Shown here piece after piece: positions 1 through 10,349 of a stretch of DNA of 64,000 nucleotides. Where the stretch lies: NCBI RefSeq assembly GCF_004681965.1, contig NZ_SMLL01000004.1, forward strand, positions 248,001 through 312,000. Direction: 5' to 3'. The translations under genes and the position numbers were made by a program. The notes under the pieces were generated by a model. That model saw nothing but the letters and a program-made list of their open reading frames with translations, made no database searches and was not told the DNA's origin. This DNA comes from Ramlibacter rhizophilus (GTDB taxonomy: Bacteria > Pseudomonadota > Gammaproteobacteria > Burkholderiales > Burkholderiaceae_C). Positions within the stretch are counted from its first letter, which is position 1. Each line of letters starts with the position of its first letter.

Positions 1-675
1 TCCATTGCGCGAGAGCTCGAACAGCGGTACAGGCTGTCCCGTGTGCATGTTCTCTACAACGCCGAGAAGGCACGCGAAGCCGCGGTGGGCGACAAGCGCT
101 TCCACCAGGTCTTCGGGCTGCCCGCGCAGGCGCGCGTGCTTCTGTTCCAGGGGGGACTTTCCGCGGGGCGCCACATCGAGGCGCTGGTGCGCGCAATGCG
201 CCGGGTGCGCTCGTCGCATGTCCACCTGGTGGTGCTGGGCGACGGAGGCATCAAGCCGCAGCTGGAGCGGATCGTCGCGACAGGATTGTCTGCGCGCGTG
301 CATCTACACGACGCCGTGCCCCAATCCGAGCTGCTGGCCTGGAGCGCCGCAGCCGACGCGGGCATCATCCCGTACCAGGCCACCTGCCTGAATAACTACT
401 ACTGCACGCCCAACAAGCTGTTCGAGTTCATTGCCGCCGGCATCCCGGTCCTGGCGTCAGACCTGCCGGAGATCCGGGCCATCGTGGAGGGGCACGGAAT
501 CGGTCGTGTGGCCGACATGGCCGACGAGGAGCGCATCGCCGTCGCGATCGACGCCTTCTTTTCCGATCCGGGCGCCCTGCGACAGTGGCAGCTTGCGGCG
601 ACACGTGCCCGCGAGGTGGTCAACTGGGACGTCGAGGGTCGCAAGCTGGTGGAGATCTTCAAGGCGTTGTCATGA
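1..675 (+). CDS. Glycosyltransferase family 4, 3' part (5' end outside window)
   Basis: The reading frame is open from the first base, so this is the C-terminal 224 residues of a longer protein. The visible part is a GT-B C-terminal (nucleotide-sugar binding) domain: a 'LLFQGGLS' strand, a 'VVLGDGG' strand-turn, then 'NKLFEFIAAGIPVLAS', the usual GT4 acidic motif that grips the sugar donor. It would transfer a sugar during assembly of a surface polysaccharide on the cytoplasmic face of the membrane. The stop overlaps the start of the next glycosyltransferase (ATGA), so the two are probably translationally coupled. Donor and acceptor sugars cannot be read from the sequence. Confidence 0.85.
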   Translation, partial: SIARELEQRYRLSRVHVLYNAEKAREAAVGDKRFHQVFGLPAQARVLLFQGGLSAGRHIEALVRAMRRVRSSHVHLVVLGDGGIKPQLERIVATGLSARVHLHDAVPQSELLAWSAAADAGIIPYQATCLNNYYCTPNKLFEFIAAGIPVLASDLPEIRAIVEGHGIGRVADMADEERIAVAIDAFFSDPGALRQWQLAATRAREVVNWDVEGRKLVEIFKALS

Positions 676-1916
676 GGGTGCTGGTGGTCTACCCCTACTT
701 CGTCGATCACCACGCCGCCGGCCACGCGCTGATGCATGACACATTGCAGGCGCTCGCTGCCCAGGGCCACGAGATCACCGTGGTGAGCGGGGAGGGCGGG
801 TACATGCAGTCCGGGCAACCGGCGACCGGGCAGCGGCGGCGCGCACTGGTCTGGCGCGACGCGGTCGGACCGATCCGCGTACTGCGTACGAAAAGCTACC
901 GCGGCCATCAGAAGGGGCTGCTGGGTCGTTTCCTGAGCTATGCCTTTCTCGCCGCCTTGAGTCCGCTGGCCGTGGCCCTCGCCCCGCGCGCGGACGTCGT
1001 GCTGCTGTCCCCGCCGCCGCTCTATCCCATCTTCACGGCGTGGCTCGCCTGCCGGCTGCGCCGCATGCCTGTGGTGACGGAAGTGCGCGACCTCTGGCCC
1101 GGATCGATGGTGCAGATGGGCATGCTGCGCAATCCGTGGCTCATTCGCCTGACGGCCTGGATGGAGAGGCGGGTTTACGACGGCTCGCGGCATATCGTCG
1201 GTCTCACGAGCGGCATTTCCCAGGACATCGTCACGCGCGGCTGGCCGGCGGATCGGGTCAGCACGCTGGCCTGTGCCGTCGACACCGCGCAGCTTGCACC
1301 CGATCCCGCTCGGCGCCATGCGGTGCGCGAGAAGCACGGATGGCAGCACTGCCACGTTCTCATGTACTTCGGGGCGCTCGGCGAGGCCAACAACCTGCCG
1401 GTCCTGCTGCGGGCCGCGCGGCGGCTGCAGGGCACATACCCGACCCTGCGAATGGTGTTGGTGGGTGACGGCTTTCGCCGGGCATGGTGCGAGAGCGAAA
1501 TCCGGGACGCCGCCCTGGAGAACGTCGACCTGCTTGCCGCCGTACCGAGGCAGCAGGCGCAGGAGTACCTGTCGGCGGCCGACACCTGCGTGGTCACCCT
1601 GCAGGATCTGCCCGTGTTCGCCGGGGCCATCCCGACCAAGCTTCTGGAATACATGGCGTGCGGCCGTCCCGTGCTGTGCGGCGTGCGAGGCGAGGCGCGT
1701 GCGATCGTCGAGACGAGTGGTGCCGGAGAGTGCTTCGATCCGGAAGACGATGCCCGCCTGGCGGAACTCGCCATCGGCCTGGCGGGCGATCTCGGGCGGG
1801 CCGCCGACCTCGGCGCCAAAGGTCGGGCCTATGTGGCGGAACACTTCAGCCTCCGCAAGCGCGCCGAACGCCTTGGCGCGGTTCTGGGGCAGGCAGCGCG
1901 CGCAGACGCTCGATGA
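672..1916 (+). CDS. Glycosyltransferase family 4 (WbuB-like)
   Basis: A complete 414-residue GT-B glycosyltransferase. The start is the ATG overlapping the previous stop; an in-frame ATG further upstream lies inside the preceding gene. The N-terminal acceptor domain opens with 'MRVLVVYPYFVDHH' and carries 'EVRDLWPGS' (about residues 137-145), a motif I associate with the WbuB group of amino-sugar transferases of O-antigen clusters. The C-terminal domain has 'YFGALGEANN' and 'LLEYMACGRPVL' for donor binding. With its neighbours it probably builds an O-antigen or capsule repeat unit. The WbuB resemblance is by eye; the real substrate is unknown. Confidence 0.85.
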   Translation: MRVLVVYPYFVDHHAAGHALMHDTLQALAAQGHEITVVSGEGGYMQSGQPATGQRRRALVWRDAVGPIRVLRTKSYRGHQKGLLGRFLSYAFLAALSPLAVALAPRADVVLLSPPPLYPIFTAWLACRLRRMPVVTEVRDLWPGSMVQMGMLRNPWLIRLTAWMERRVYDGSRHIVGLTSGISQDIVTRGWPADRVSTLACAVDTAQLAPDPARRHAVREKHGWQHCHVLMYFGALGEANNLPVLLRAARRLQGTYPTLRMVLVGDGFRRAWCESEIRDAALENVDLLAAVPRQQAQEYLSAADTCVVTLQDLPVFAGAIPTKLLEYMACGRPVLCGVRGEARAIVETSGAGECFDPEDDARLAELAIGLAGDLGRAADLGAKGRAYVAEHFSLRKRAERLGAVLGQAARADAR

Positions 1917-2015
1917 GGCCGGGGCCGATCGTGCCGCGCACCGGCTGTGCGCTCGTTTGCCGCCGCTGATGGCTCAGCCGCCCCCCCATGCGAAAATCCG
2001 CGGCTTCCCGCGACC

Positions 2016-3116
2016 ATGCTCCTCCTCCTGATCGTCACCGCCGTCGTCTCCGCCCTGGCCTGCGCGCTTTTGCTGCGGCACGGGCAGCACCTGGCCGCCC
2101 GCTACGGGCTGGACATGCCGCAGCGCTTCCACCTGGGCCACACGCCACGGCTCGGTGGGGCCGCGATGATGCTGGCCTGCTCCGCCGGCTGGCTCTGGAT
2201 GACCGGCTCCGGCCTGCCGCTGGCGCACGACATCCTGCTCAGTCCCGCGCTGGCGTCCTCCTGGCTCATGGTGGCGCTGCTCGGGGCAGGGGGCGGGCTG
2301 GCCGAGGACGTCACGCACCGCCTGAAGGCCCGCTGGCGCCTGGGTTGCACACTGGCGGCGGGGCTGGCGGCCGTGTTCATGCTGGACGTGCGGATCGACA
2401 GCCTCGGGGTCGACTGGCTCGACCAGGCGATCGCCCTGCTGCCCTGGGCGCCCATGGTCCTGGCGATCGTCGCCGTGGCCGGCCTGCCGCATGCCTTCAA
2501 CCTCATCGACGGCTACAACGGCCTGGCCAGCACGGTGGCGATCGTCTGCTGCCTGGCGCTGGCCTATGTCGCCTTCCTGGTGGGCGACCGGCAACTGATG
2601 GTCGTGGTGCTGAGCCTGGCCGGCGCCACCGCGGGCTTCCTGGTCTGGAATTACCCCCGCGGCCTGATCTTTGCCGGTGACGGCGGCGCCTACCTCTGGG
2701 GCGTGGTGATCGCGGTCGCGTCCATCCAGCTCGCCCAGCGCCATGCCGAGGTGTCGCCCTGGTTCCCCATGCTGCTGCTCATCTACCCGGTGTGGGAAAC
2801 GCTGTTCTCCAGCTACCGCAAGCTCGCGCGGGGGCAGTCGCCCGGTCTGGCGGACGCCTTGCATTTCCACCAGCTCATCTATCGGCGCATCGTGCGCGGC
2901 GTGTTCTCCGAGAGCGACGCCAACCGCGTGCTCCAGCGGAACAACCGCACCTCGCCCTACCTTTGGGGCTTCACGCTGCTCACCGTGATCCCGGCCGTCC
3001 TGTTCTGGAACAACACGCCCGTGCTGATCGGCTTCTGCCTGCTCTTCGTGCTGTCGTACCTGTACGCCTACCTGAGCATCGTGCGCTTCAAGGTGCCGCG
3101 CTGGATCAGGCGCTAG
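2016..3116 (+). CDS. MraY/WecA-family glycosyl-1-phosphate transferase
   Basis: A 366-residue polytopic membrane protein of the polyprenyl-phosphate glycosyl-1-phosphate transferase family (WecA/WbpL/MraY). It would start a surface glycan by moving a sugar phosphate from a UDP-sugar onto undecaprenyl phosphate. Family motifs are present in order: 'HTPRLGG' (42-48), a membrane-edge acidic pair (96-98), 'NLIDGYNGL' (162-170) and 'FAGDGGAY' (219-226). The acidic pair reads Ala-Glu-Asp where the family usually has Asp-Asp. The start was chosen at 'MLLLLIV', where the first membrane helix begins; the in-frame ATG at 1947 would add a non-membrane leader. A GAAAAT box lies at 1992-1997. The gene converges on kdsC. 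Confidence 0.85.
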   Translation: MLLLLIVTAVVSALACALLLRHGQHLAARYGLDMPQRFHLGHTPRLGGAAMMLACSAGWLWMTGSGLPLAHDILLSPALASSWLMVALLGAGGGLAEDVTHRLKARWRLGCTLAAGLAAVFMLDVRIDSLGVDWLDQAIALLPWAPMVLAIVAVAGLPHAFNLIDGYNGLASTVAIVCCLALAYVAFLVGDRQLMVVVLSLAGATAGFLVWNYPRGLIFAGDGGAYLWGVVIAVASIQLAQRHAEVSPWFPMLLLIYPVWETLFSSYRKLARGQSPGLADALHFHQLIYRRIVRGVFSESDANRVLQRNNRTSPYLWGFTLLTVIPAVLFWNNTPVLIGFCLLFVLSYLYAYLSIVRFKVPRWIRR

Positions 3117-3125
3117 TCCGGCGCG

Positions 3126-3689
3126 CTACTGCACCGCGCGGTGCATCACCTTGCCGAAGCCCTCGGCCGAAGCGAACACCTCCCCCCGCCCCTGCGCCCG
3201 CAGGATCCGATCCGCCAGCTCCCTGAACGCGCCGCTCCCTCCCGGCGTCTTCAGCACGGCGGTGGCCTGCGCCTTCACGTAATCCGCCGCCTCCGGCACC
3301 GCGAAGCTGAGCCCGCATGCCCCGAAGGCCGGCAGGTCGATGCTGTCGTCGCCCAGGCAGGCGGTTTCCTCGGCGGTGACGCCGGCCTGTGCCATGAGCG
3401 CGCGGCAGGCGGCCGCCTTGTCCTTGACGCCGAAGTCGCACAAATCCAGCCGCAGGTCGGCCACCCGCGCGCGCAGCGCGGGCGAGTCGCGGCCCGAGAG
3501 CACCGCCACGCGCACGCCGCATTCCTCCAGCATCCGCATGCCCAGGCCGTCGCGCACGTGGAAGCGCTTGAGGCACTCGCCGTTCGCGTCGTAGTAGAGG
3601 CCGCCGTCGGTGAGCACGCCGTCCACGTCGGTGATGACGAGACGGATGCGGGCGAGTGCCTGGTCGAGGTCGCTGCTTGCCTGGGGCAT
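3126..3689 (-). CDS. kdsC: 3-deoxy-D-manno-octulosonate 8-phosphate phosphatase KdsC
   Basis: This 187-residue HAD-superfamily phosphatase removes phosphate from Kdo-8-phosphate in Kdo synthesis for lipopolysaccharide. HAD motif I is 'ITDVDGVLTDGG', with the nucleophile Asp21 and general acid Asp23. Motif II is the Ser of 'LSGRDSPAL' and motif IV is 'CLGDDSIDLP'. It has no cap domain and is about the usual length for the tetrameric C0-type enzyme. The start follows an AAGAA-type ribosome site. The gene lies 11 bp after kdsA on the same strand, so the two consecutive pathway steps form an operon. Confidence 0.95.
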   Translation of the reverse strand: MPQASSDLDQALARIRLVITDVDGVLTDGGLYYDANGECLKRFHVRDGLGMRMLEECGVRVAVLSGRDSPALRARVADLRLDLCDFGVKDKAAACRALMAQAGVTAEETACLGDDSIDLPAFGACGLSFAVPEAADYVKAQATAVLKTPGGSGAFRELADRILRAQGRGEVFASAEGFGKVMHRAVQ

Positions 3690-3700
3690 GGCGTTCTTCT

Positions 3701-5606
<1,906 letters not shown>

Positions 5607-5662
5607 TGCGGAACGAATCCTCGTACTTTCTATTCACCTGAGCGTCAAGGTCTGATACCTTT

Positions 5663-5681
5663 CAGCCCAAAGGATGGGCTG
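5663..5681 (+). promoter_or_regulatory. Hairpin directly before the response-regulator start
   Basis: CAGCCC and GGGCTG form a 6-bp stem around a 7-nt loop that contains the only purine-rich Shine-Dalgarno candidate (AAAGGA). The ATG at 5685 follows 3 nt later. The structure could present or hide the ribosome site; which of the two is not decidable by eye. Confidence 0.4.
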
Positions 5682-5684
5682 AAC

Positions 5685-6380
5685 ATGCGAATCTTGCTTG
5701 TCGAAGACGACTTGATGGTGGCCAGTGGCATCAAGCTGGGCCTGACCGACGCGGGTTATGCGGTGGACTGGGTGGGAAGCGGCGAGCGCGCCGAGGAGGT
5801 CCTGAAGCAGGAGACCTTCGACGCGGCCATCGTCGACATCGGCCTGCCCAACATGAACGGACTGGAACTCACTCGCAGGCTGCGCAAGAGCACGAGCGAA
5901 AGCGCCGGCATGCCCGTGCTGATCCTCACCGCGCGCGACGCGGTGCACGATCGCGTGCAGGGGCTGGACCAGGGCGCCGACGACTACATGATCAAGCCCT
6001 TCGAGCTGCCGGAGCTGCTGGCGCGCATGCGGGCGCTGCTGCGTCGCTCCCAGGCCGCCACCAGTGCCGTGCTCACCTTCGGCCCCATCGAGCTGGACAC
6101 CGCCAGCCGGCGCGCCGGCGGGCGCCGGGGCGACGAGCTGGTGCAGATCGAGCTCGGCCCGCGCGAGTGGACGGTCATGGAGTACCTGCTGCTCAACGCC
6201 CCCAAGCCGGCCAGCAAGGACAAGCTCCTTCAGGCGCTCACCGGCTGGGACAAGGAGATCACCCCGAACGCGGTCGAGGTCTACATCTCCCGGCTGCGTG
6301 CCAAGCTGGAGCCTTTCGGCGTGGCGCTGCGGTCCATCCGCGGCTTCGGCTACCGCATCGAGCTGACGAGCGCCCACTGA
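5685..6380 (+). CDS. OmpR-family response regulator (TctD/QseB-like)
   Basis: A 231-residue two-component regulator. The receiver domain occupies about residues 1-120: acidic pair in 'VEDDLMV', phospho-acceptor Asp51 in 'IVDIGLPNMNG', 'LTARD', and Lys in 'YMIKPFEL'. A winged-helix DNA-binding domain follows (about 135-230), ending in 'LRSIRGFGYRIEL'. The partner histidine kinase starts 1 bp after the stop, so the pair is one operon. The TctE-like sensor domain of the partner suggests a TctD-like role, often control of carboxylate uptake. No target gene can be named from this window. Confidence 0.93.
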   Translation: MRILLVEDDLMVASGIKLGLTDAGYAVDWVGSGERAEEVLKQETFDAAIVDIGLPNMNGLELTRRLRKSTSESAGMPVLILTARDAVHDRVQGLDQGADDYMIKPFELPELLARMRALLRRSQAATSAVLTFGPIELDTASRRAGGRRGDELVQIELGPREWTVMEYLLLNAPKPASKDKLLQALTGWDKEITPNAVEVYISRLRAKLEPFGVALRSIRGFGYRIELTSAH

Positions 6381-6381
6381 G

Positions 6382-7824
6382 GTGGCCGCCCTGACCGGCC
6401 GCGGTGTGCCGGGCGTGACGGCGCCCGCGCGCGGCGGCACCATCGTTGCCAGCCTGAGATGGCGCCTGATGCTCGTGCTGCTGGCGCCGCTGCTGTCCCT
6501 GGCCTTGCTGAGCGCCTGGTCCGGATGGCGCGCGGCCGCTCAGATCGACAGGCTGCAGGACCAGCGGCTCGCCCGGCTGCTGCCGCTGCTGGCCGATTCC
6601 GTCATTCCGGGCGAAGCCGGTGCCCCCGTGCTGGTCATGGCGCCCCCGCTGCAGCAGTTCCTGGGTACCGATGGACAGACCATGACGGCCTTTGCCGTGG
6701 CGGACCTGCAGGGCACCGTGCTGGCCGGGCACGCCTGGCTCGCCGGGCTGCCGCGGGCCGGGGACGCGGTGGACTTTCGCAGCGAGCAAGGCGGTGGCGC
6801 CATCTGGCGCATCGCCAGGCAGCAGCAGGTCACCCGGGCGGGACCGATGGTGCTCGCCCTGGCCGACGCCTCCGATACGCGCCAGCAGTGGGTGCGCGCC
6901 ATCTGGTGGGAGGTGACGCTGCCGCACCTGGTCATCATGAGCCTGGCCTTCGCGGCGATGCGCTGGTCGCTCGGCTGCGTCACGCGACCGCTGCGGGAGC
7001 TGACGCGGATCATCGAGCAGCGCTCGGCCGAGGACCTCGGCCCCATCCCCGACGACGCTTCGCCGAAGGAGGTGCGGCCCCTGATCGCGGCCTTGAACCG
7101 CTTGTTCCGGCTGGTGGACGGCCAGGCCGAGGGTCAGCGCCGCTTCATCTCCGACGCCTCGCACCAGCTGCGCACGCCGCTGGCGGCCCTGCAGTCGCAG
7201 GTGGAGGCCTGGGCCCATGCCGGGCGGCGCATCTCGCCGCCCGGGCAGCTCGGCACCTTGCTGCTGCCCATCGAGCAGATCGAGATGCTGCGCAGTGCCA
7301 CCCGGCGCACTTCCGGCCTGGCCAACCAGCTGCTCGCCCTCTCGCGCGCCGACGCGCGCAGCCTGCGCGCCGAGCCGACGCGGCCCGTGAACCTTGTGGC
7401 GCTGTGCGAGGGTGTGTTGGAGCTGCACCTGGAGCGAGCCACCGACCGCGGCATCGACCTCGGCGTGGAGCTGCAGCCGGCCATGGCCCAGGGCTACGAA
7501 TGGCTGCTGCGCGAAGCCTTGTCCAATCTCGTGGACAACGCGATCAAGTACAGCCCGGCGGGCCGTGCGGTCACCATCCGCTGCGGTCCGCTGGGCATGC
7601 GTGGCGCCTTCGTCGAAGTCGATGACGAAGGCATCGGCATCCCCGCGGACGAGCGGGCGCGCGTCCTGCAGCGTTTCTATCGCGTGCGCGGCTGCGAGGT
7701 CGAAGGCACCGGCCTGGGCCTGGCGATCGCCGAGGAAATCGCGCGGGCGCACGGCAGCCAGCTGGACCTGCAGACCGGCAGCAGCGGCCACGGGCTGCGC
7801 ATCCGCATGGCGTTCGGCGGGTGA
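6382..7824 (+). CDS. TctE-like sensor histidine kinase
   Basis: A 480-residue inner-membrane kinase. Two hydrophobic segments (about residues 28-50 and 177-195) flank a periplasmic domain of the 2CSK_N type seen in TctE and QseC. A HAMP-like linker follows, then the HisKA dimerisation helix with His261 in 'SDASHQLRTPL'. The ATPase domain has the N box 'ALSNLVDNAIKYSP', G1 box 'VDDEGIGIP', F box 'RFYR' and G2 box 'GTGLGLAIA'. It should phosphorylate the regulator encoded just upstream. The GTG start at 6382 is the first possible one after that gene; an initiation closer to the first membrane segment is possible. The ligand is unknown. Confidence 0.9.
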   Translation: MAALTGRGVPGVTAPARGGTIVASLRWRLMLVLLAPLLSLALLSAWSGWRAAAQIDRLQDQRLARLLPLLADSVIPGEAGAPVLVMAPPLQQFLGTDGQTMTAFAVADLQGTVLAGHAWLAGLPRAGDAVDFRSEQGGGAIWRIARQQQVTRAGPMVLALADASDTRQQWVRAIWWEVTLPHLVIMSLAFAAMRWSLGCVTRPLRELTRIIEQRSAEDLGPIPDDASPKEVRPLIAALNRLFRLVDGQAEGQRRFISDASHQLRTPLAALQSQVEAWAHAGRRISPPGQLGTLLLPIEQIEMLRSATRRTSGLANQLLALSRADARSLRAEPTRPVNLVALCEGVLELHLERATDRGIDLGVELQPAMAQGYEWLLREALSNLVDNAIKYSPAGRAVTIRCGPLGMRGAFVEVDDEGIGIPADERARVLQRFYRVRGCEVEGTGLGLAIAEEIARAHGSQLDLQTGSSGHGLRIRMAFGG

Positions 7825-7920
7825 GCGCCCACTTGGCCGCACAGCGGCACCAGTGCCCCATCGGCGGCACTGAACGGCTGTGCGAGAATGCCCCGCTCCG
7901 ACTCGATCCTGCCAACCTGC

Positions 7921-8649
7921 ATGCCTGAAGCCGAGCCGACCCTCACCCCCGCAGCCGCTGCTTCCACTCAGGAAGGCCCGTCGCAGGCCACCGCAGTGGC
8001 CGGTCCCCCGCAGGCGCCGCAGGCCGATTCCGCGAAAGGTCCGGTGCGCAAGCGGCCCAAGCCGGGTGAGCGGCGGGTGCAGATCCTTCAGGCGCTGGCC
8101 ACCATGCTGGAGCAGCCCGGCGCCGAACGCGTCACCACGGCGGCCCTGGCCGCGCGCCTGGAAGTCAGCGAGGCGGCGCTGTACCGGCACTTCGCCAGCA
8201 AGGCGCAGATGTTCGAGGGGCTCATCGAGTTCATCGAGCAGAGCGTCTTCACCTTGGTCGCGCGCATCACGGAGCGGCCGGGCAGCCCTGGCGAGGACCT
8301 GGCCACCACCGCCACGCGCCAGGCCGCGGCCATCGTCACCATGCTGGTGCAGTTCGCCGAGCGCAACCCCGGCATGACCCGGGTGATGGTGGGCGACGCC
8401 CTCGTCTTCGAGAACGAGCGCCTGCAGCAGCGCATGAACCAGTTCTTCGACAAGATCGAGGCGACGCTGCGCCAGTGCCTGCGCGGCGGTGCCGATGCGC
8501 AGGGCTCGGCCATGCCCACGGTCGAAGGGCAACTGCGCGCCTCCATGCTCACGGCCTTCGTCGTCGGGCGCCTGCAGCGCTTCGCCCGTTCGGGCTTCCG
8601 GCGCGCGCCCTCCGAGCACCTGGACGCCTGCCTCGCGCGCATGCTCTGA
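7921..8649 (+). CDS. slmA: Nucleoid occlusion factor SlmA (TetR family)
   Basis: A TetR-fold DNA-binding protein of 242 residues. After a Pro/Ala-rich leader comes the helix-turn-helix region 'RVTTAALAARLEVSEAALYRHFASKAQMFEGLIEFIE', which matches the SlmA group: it binds chromosomal SBS sites and blocks FtsZ assembly over the nucleoid. The C-terminal dimer domain includes 'MTRVMVGDALVFENERLQQRMNQFF', also SlmA-like. I place the start at 7921 because a GAGAAT -10-like box (7884-7889) overlaps the alternative ATG at 7888, which would add 11 residues. Position near argB agrees with slmA in other betaproteobacteria as I recall. FtsZ, its target, is encoded at 61051. Confidence 0.85.
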   Translation: MPEAEPTLTPAAAASTQEGPSQATAVAGPPQAPQADSAKGPVRKRPKPGERRVQILQALATMLEQPGAERVTTAALAARLEVSEAALYRHFASKAQMFEGLIEFIEQSVFTLVARITERPGSPGEDLATTATRQAAAIVTMLVQFAERNPGMTRVMVGDALVFENERLQQRMNQFFDKIEATLRQCLRGGADAQGSAMPTVEGQLRASMLTAFVVGRLQRFARSGFRRAPSEHLDACLARML

Positions 8650-8667
8650 GCGGGCGTTCCCTCCACC

Positions 8668-9327
8668 GTGCCGTCCGTCTCGATCGCCGGGGCCGAACTG
8701 GTCCTGCTGGCCAGCGGGGCGGCCTACGCGCCGCAGCACGGGACGCTGCTGGTGGCCGATGCGCATTTCGGCAAGGCGGCGAGCTTCAGGCGCCTGGGCG
8801 TGCCCGTGCCCGAATCCACCACCGGCGGCACGCTCGAGGCGCTGTCCGAGGCCCTCGCCCGAACCGGCGCGCGGCGGCTGGTGTTCCTCGGCGATCTGCT
8901 GCACGCGCGGGGCGGCCGCTCGCCCGCCATGTTCGAGTCGCTCGCGCGCTGGCGCCGCGCCCATGCGCGCCTCGCCGTCGCGCTCGTGGGCGGCAACCAC
9001 GACCGGCACGCCGGGCCGCCGCCCGACGAGCTCGGCATCGAGCCGCTGGACGAGGGCACCCGCCTCGGCCCCTTCGCGCTCGGCCACGAGCCGCGCGAGC
9101 GCGCGGGGGCCTATGTGCTGGCCGGCCACTGGCATCCCTGCGTGCGCGTGTCCCAGGGCTTCGAGTCGCTGCGCCTTCCCTGTTTCTGGTTCGGGCGGGC
9201 GGTCGGGGTGCTGCCGGCCTTCGGCAGCTTCACGGGCATGCACCCGATCGAGGCACGTCCGGGTGACCGCGTGATCGCCATCGCAGGGGCCACCCTGCGC
9301 GAGCTGCCGATCGCGGATGAGCGATGA
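8668..9327 (+). CDS. pdeM: PdeM-like calcineurin-family phosphoesterase
   Basis: A 219-residue binuclear metallophosphoesterase. Metal-binding motifs are in order: 'VADAHFGKA' (D-x-H), 'FLGDLLHAR' (GD), 'GGNHDRH' (GNHD) and 'LAGHWHPC' (GHxH). This arrangement and length fit PdeM, described as a ligase-associated DNA damage response endonuclease. The usual companions (Lhr helicase, DNA ligase, an MBL exonuclease) are not in this window, so the specific role is inferred from the protein alone. It starts with GTG 18 bp after slmA. Confidence 0.8.
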   Translation: MPSVSIAGAELVLLASGAAYAPQHGTLLVADAHFGKAASFRRLGVPVPESTTGGTLEALSEALARTGARRLVFLGDLLHARGGRSPAMFESLARWRRAHARLAVALVGGNHDRHAGPPPDELGIEPLDEGTRLGPFALGHEPRERAGAYVLAGHWHPCVRVSQGFESLRLPCFWFGRAVGVLPAFGSFTGMHPIEARPGDRVIAIAGATLRELPIADER

Positions 9328-9367
9328 TCCGCGCCGTCGCAATCACCGCCTCGAAGGATCGATTCCC

Positions 9368-10216
9368 ATGAAACTGGTGCGCTATGGCCAAGCCGGACGC
9401 GAGAAGCCCGGCCTCATCGACGCCAACGGCAAGCTGCGCTCGCTTGCCGCGGTCGTGCCGGACATCGGCGCGCAGCAGCTCGGGGCGGCCGCCCTCGCGC
9501 GCCTGCGCAAGCTCGACCCCGCCCGCCTGCCGCTGGTGCGCGGCAAGCCGCGGCTGGGATGCCCCGTGGCGCAGGTGGGCAAGTTCATCGCCATCGGCCT
9601 GAACTACGCCGACCACGCCGCCGAGGCGAATGCGCCCATCCCGACCGAGCCGATCGTGTTCCTGAAGGCCACCAGCTGCATCCAGGGACCCGACGATCCC
9701 GTCATGCTGCCGCGCAAGTCGGTCAAGACCGACTGGGAAGTGGAGCTGGGGGTGGTGATCGGCACCCGCGCCCGCTACGTCAGTCGCAAGGATGCGCTCT
9801 CGCACGTCGCCGGCTTCTGCGTGGTCAACGACGTCAGCGAGCGCGAGTACCAGCTCGAGCGCGGGCCCCAGTGGGACAAGGGCAAGGGCTGCGACACCTT
9901 TGGCCCCATCGGCCCCTGGCTCGTCACCGCCGACGAGATCGCCAACGTGCAGCGCCTGGACATGTGGCTGGACGTGAACGGCCAGCGCATGCAGACGGGC
10001 AACACGCGCACCATGATCTTCGACGTCGCGCGGCTGGTGAGCTACGTGAGCGAGTTCATGACGCTCCTGCCCGGCGACGTCATCGCCACCGGCACGCCCC
10101 CGGGCGTCGGCCTGGGCATGAAGCCGCCGCGCTACCTGAAGAAGGGCGACGTGATCACCCTGGGCATCGAGGGCCTGGGCGAGCAGCGGCAGGAAGTCAT
10201 CGCTTTCAAGGCGTAG
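9368..10216 (+). CDS. Fumarylacetoacetate hydrolase family protein
   Basis: A 282-residue enzyme of the FAH superfamily, which cleaves C-C bonds in or decarboxylates beta-keto acids using a divalent metal. The catalytic domain starts near residue 70 with 'KFIAIGLNYADHAAEA'. Metal ligands are the two Glu of 'DWEVELGVVIG' and the Asp of 'VVNDVSERE'. 'TGTPPGVG' near the C-terminus is also typical. Length and the 'MKLVRYG' N-terminus match the group annotated as 2,4-diketo-3-deoxy-L-fuconate hydrolase or ureidoglycolate lyase-like, but the substrate is not determined. The ATG follows an AAGGA ribosome site; an upstream in-frame ATG at 9317 overlaps the previous gene. Confidence 0.88.
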   Translation: MKLVRYGQAGREKPGLIDANGKLRSLAAVVPDIGAQQLGAAALARLRKLDPARLPLVRGKPRLGCPVAQVGKFIAIGLNYADHAAEANAPIPTEPIVFLKATSCIQGPDDPVMLPRKSVKTDWEVELGVVIGTRARYVSRKDALSHVAGFCVVNDVSEREYQLERGPQWDKGKGCDTFGPIGPWLVTADEIANVQRLDMWLDVNGQRMQTGNTRTMIFDVARLVSYVSEFMTLLPGDVIATGTPPGVGLGMKPPRYLKKGDVITLGIEGLGEQRQEVIAFKA

Positions 10217-10310
10217 GCGCACTGCGCCACCCGCTGGGCCGCATCGGGCGCCGGTCGCCCGGAAGCCCCTGCGTTCCGGTCAAGTCTTGCCACGGCCTGA
10301 CGATCGCGTG

Positions 10311-10316
10311 CAAAAT
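10311..10316 (+). promoter_or_regulatory. Candidate -10 box of the TetR regulator gene
   Basis: CAAAAT in an A/T-rich patch 34 nt before the ATG. The inverted repeat just downstream would cover the transcription start, consistent with repression there. Confidence 0.4.
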
Positions 10317-10318
10317 AG

Positions 10319-10332
10319 AACGACCGTTCGTT
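10319..10332 (+). promoter_or_regulatory. Probable TetR-type operator
   Basis: A near-perfect 14-bp palindrome, AACGACCGTTCGTT (12 of 14 positions symmetric), directly after the candidate -10 and 17 bp before the TetR start. It has the size and symmetry of autoregulatory operators of fatty-acid TetR repressors. An acyl-CoA-relieved repression is inference. Confidence 0.6.
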
Positions 10333-10349
10333 TTATTCCGCCGGGAACC

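Noticed and set aside
399-1844. A 481-codon minus-strand frame opposite the second glycosyltransferase.
   Set aside because: Shadow frame; the plus strand encodes a complete GT4 protein with all motifs.
6259-9342. A 1027-codon open frame on the minus strand across the sensor kinase, slmA and pdeM.
   Set aside because: It is antisense to four well-recognised genes, has no domain I recognise and is rich in Arg, Gly, Ala and His, as expected for the mirror frame of GC-rich genes.
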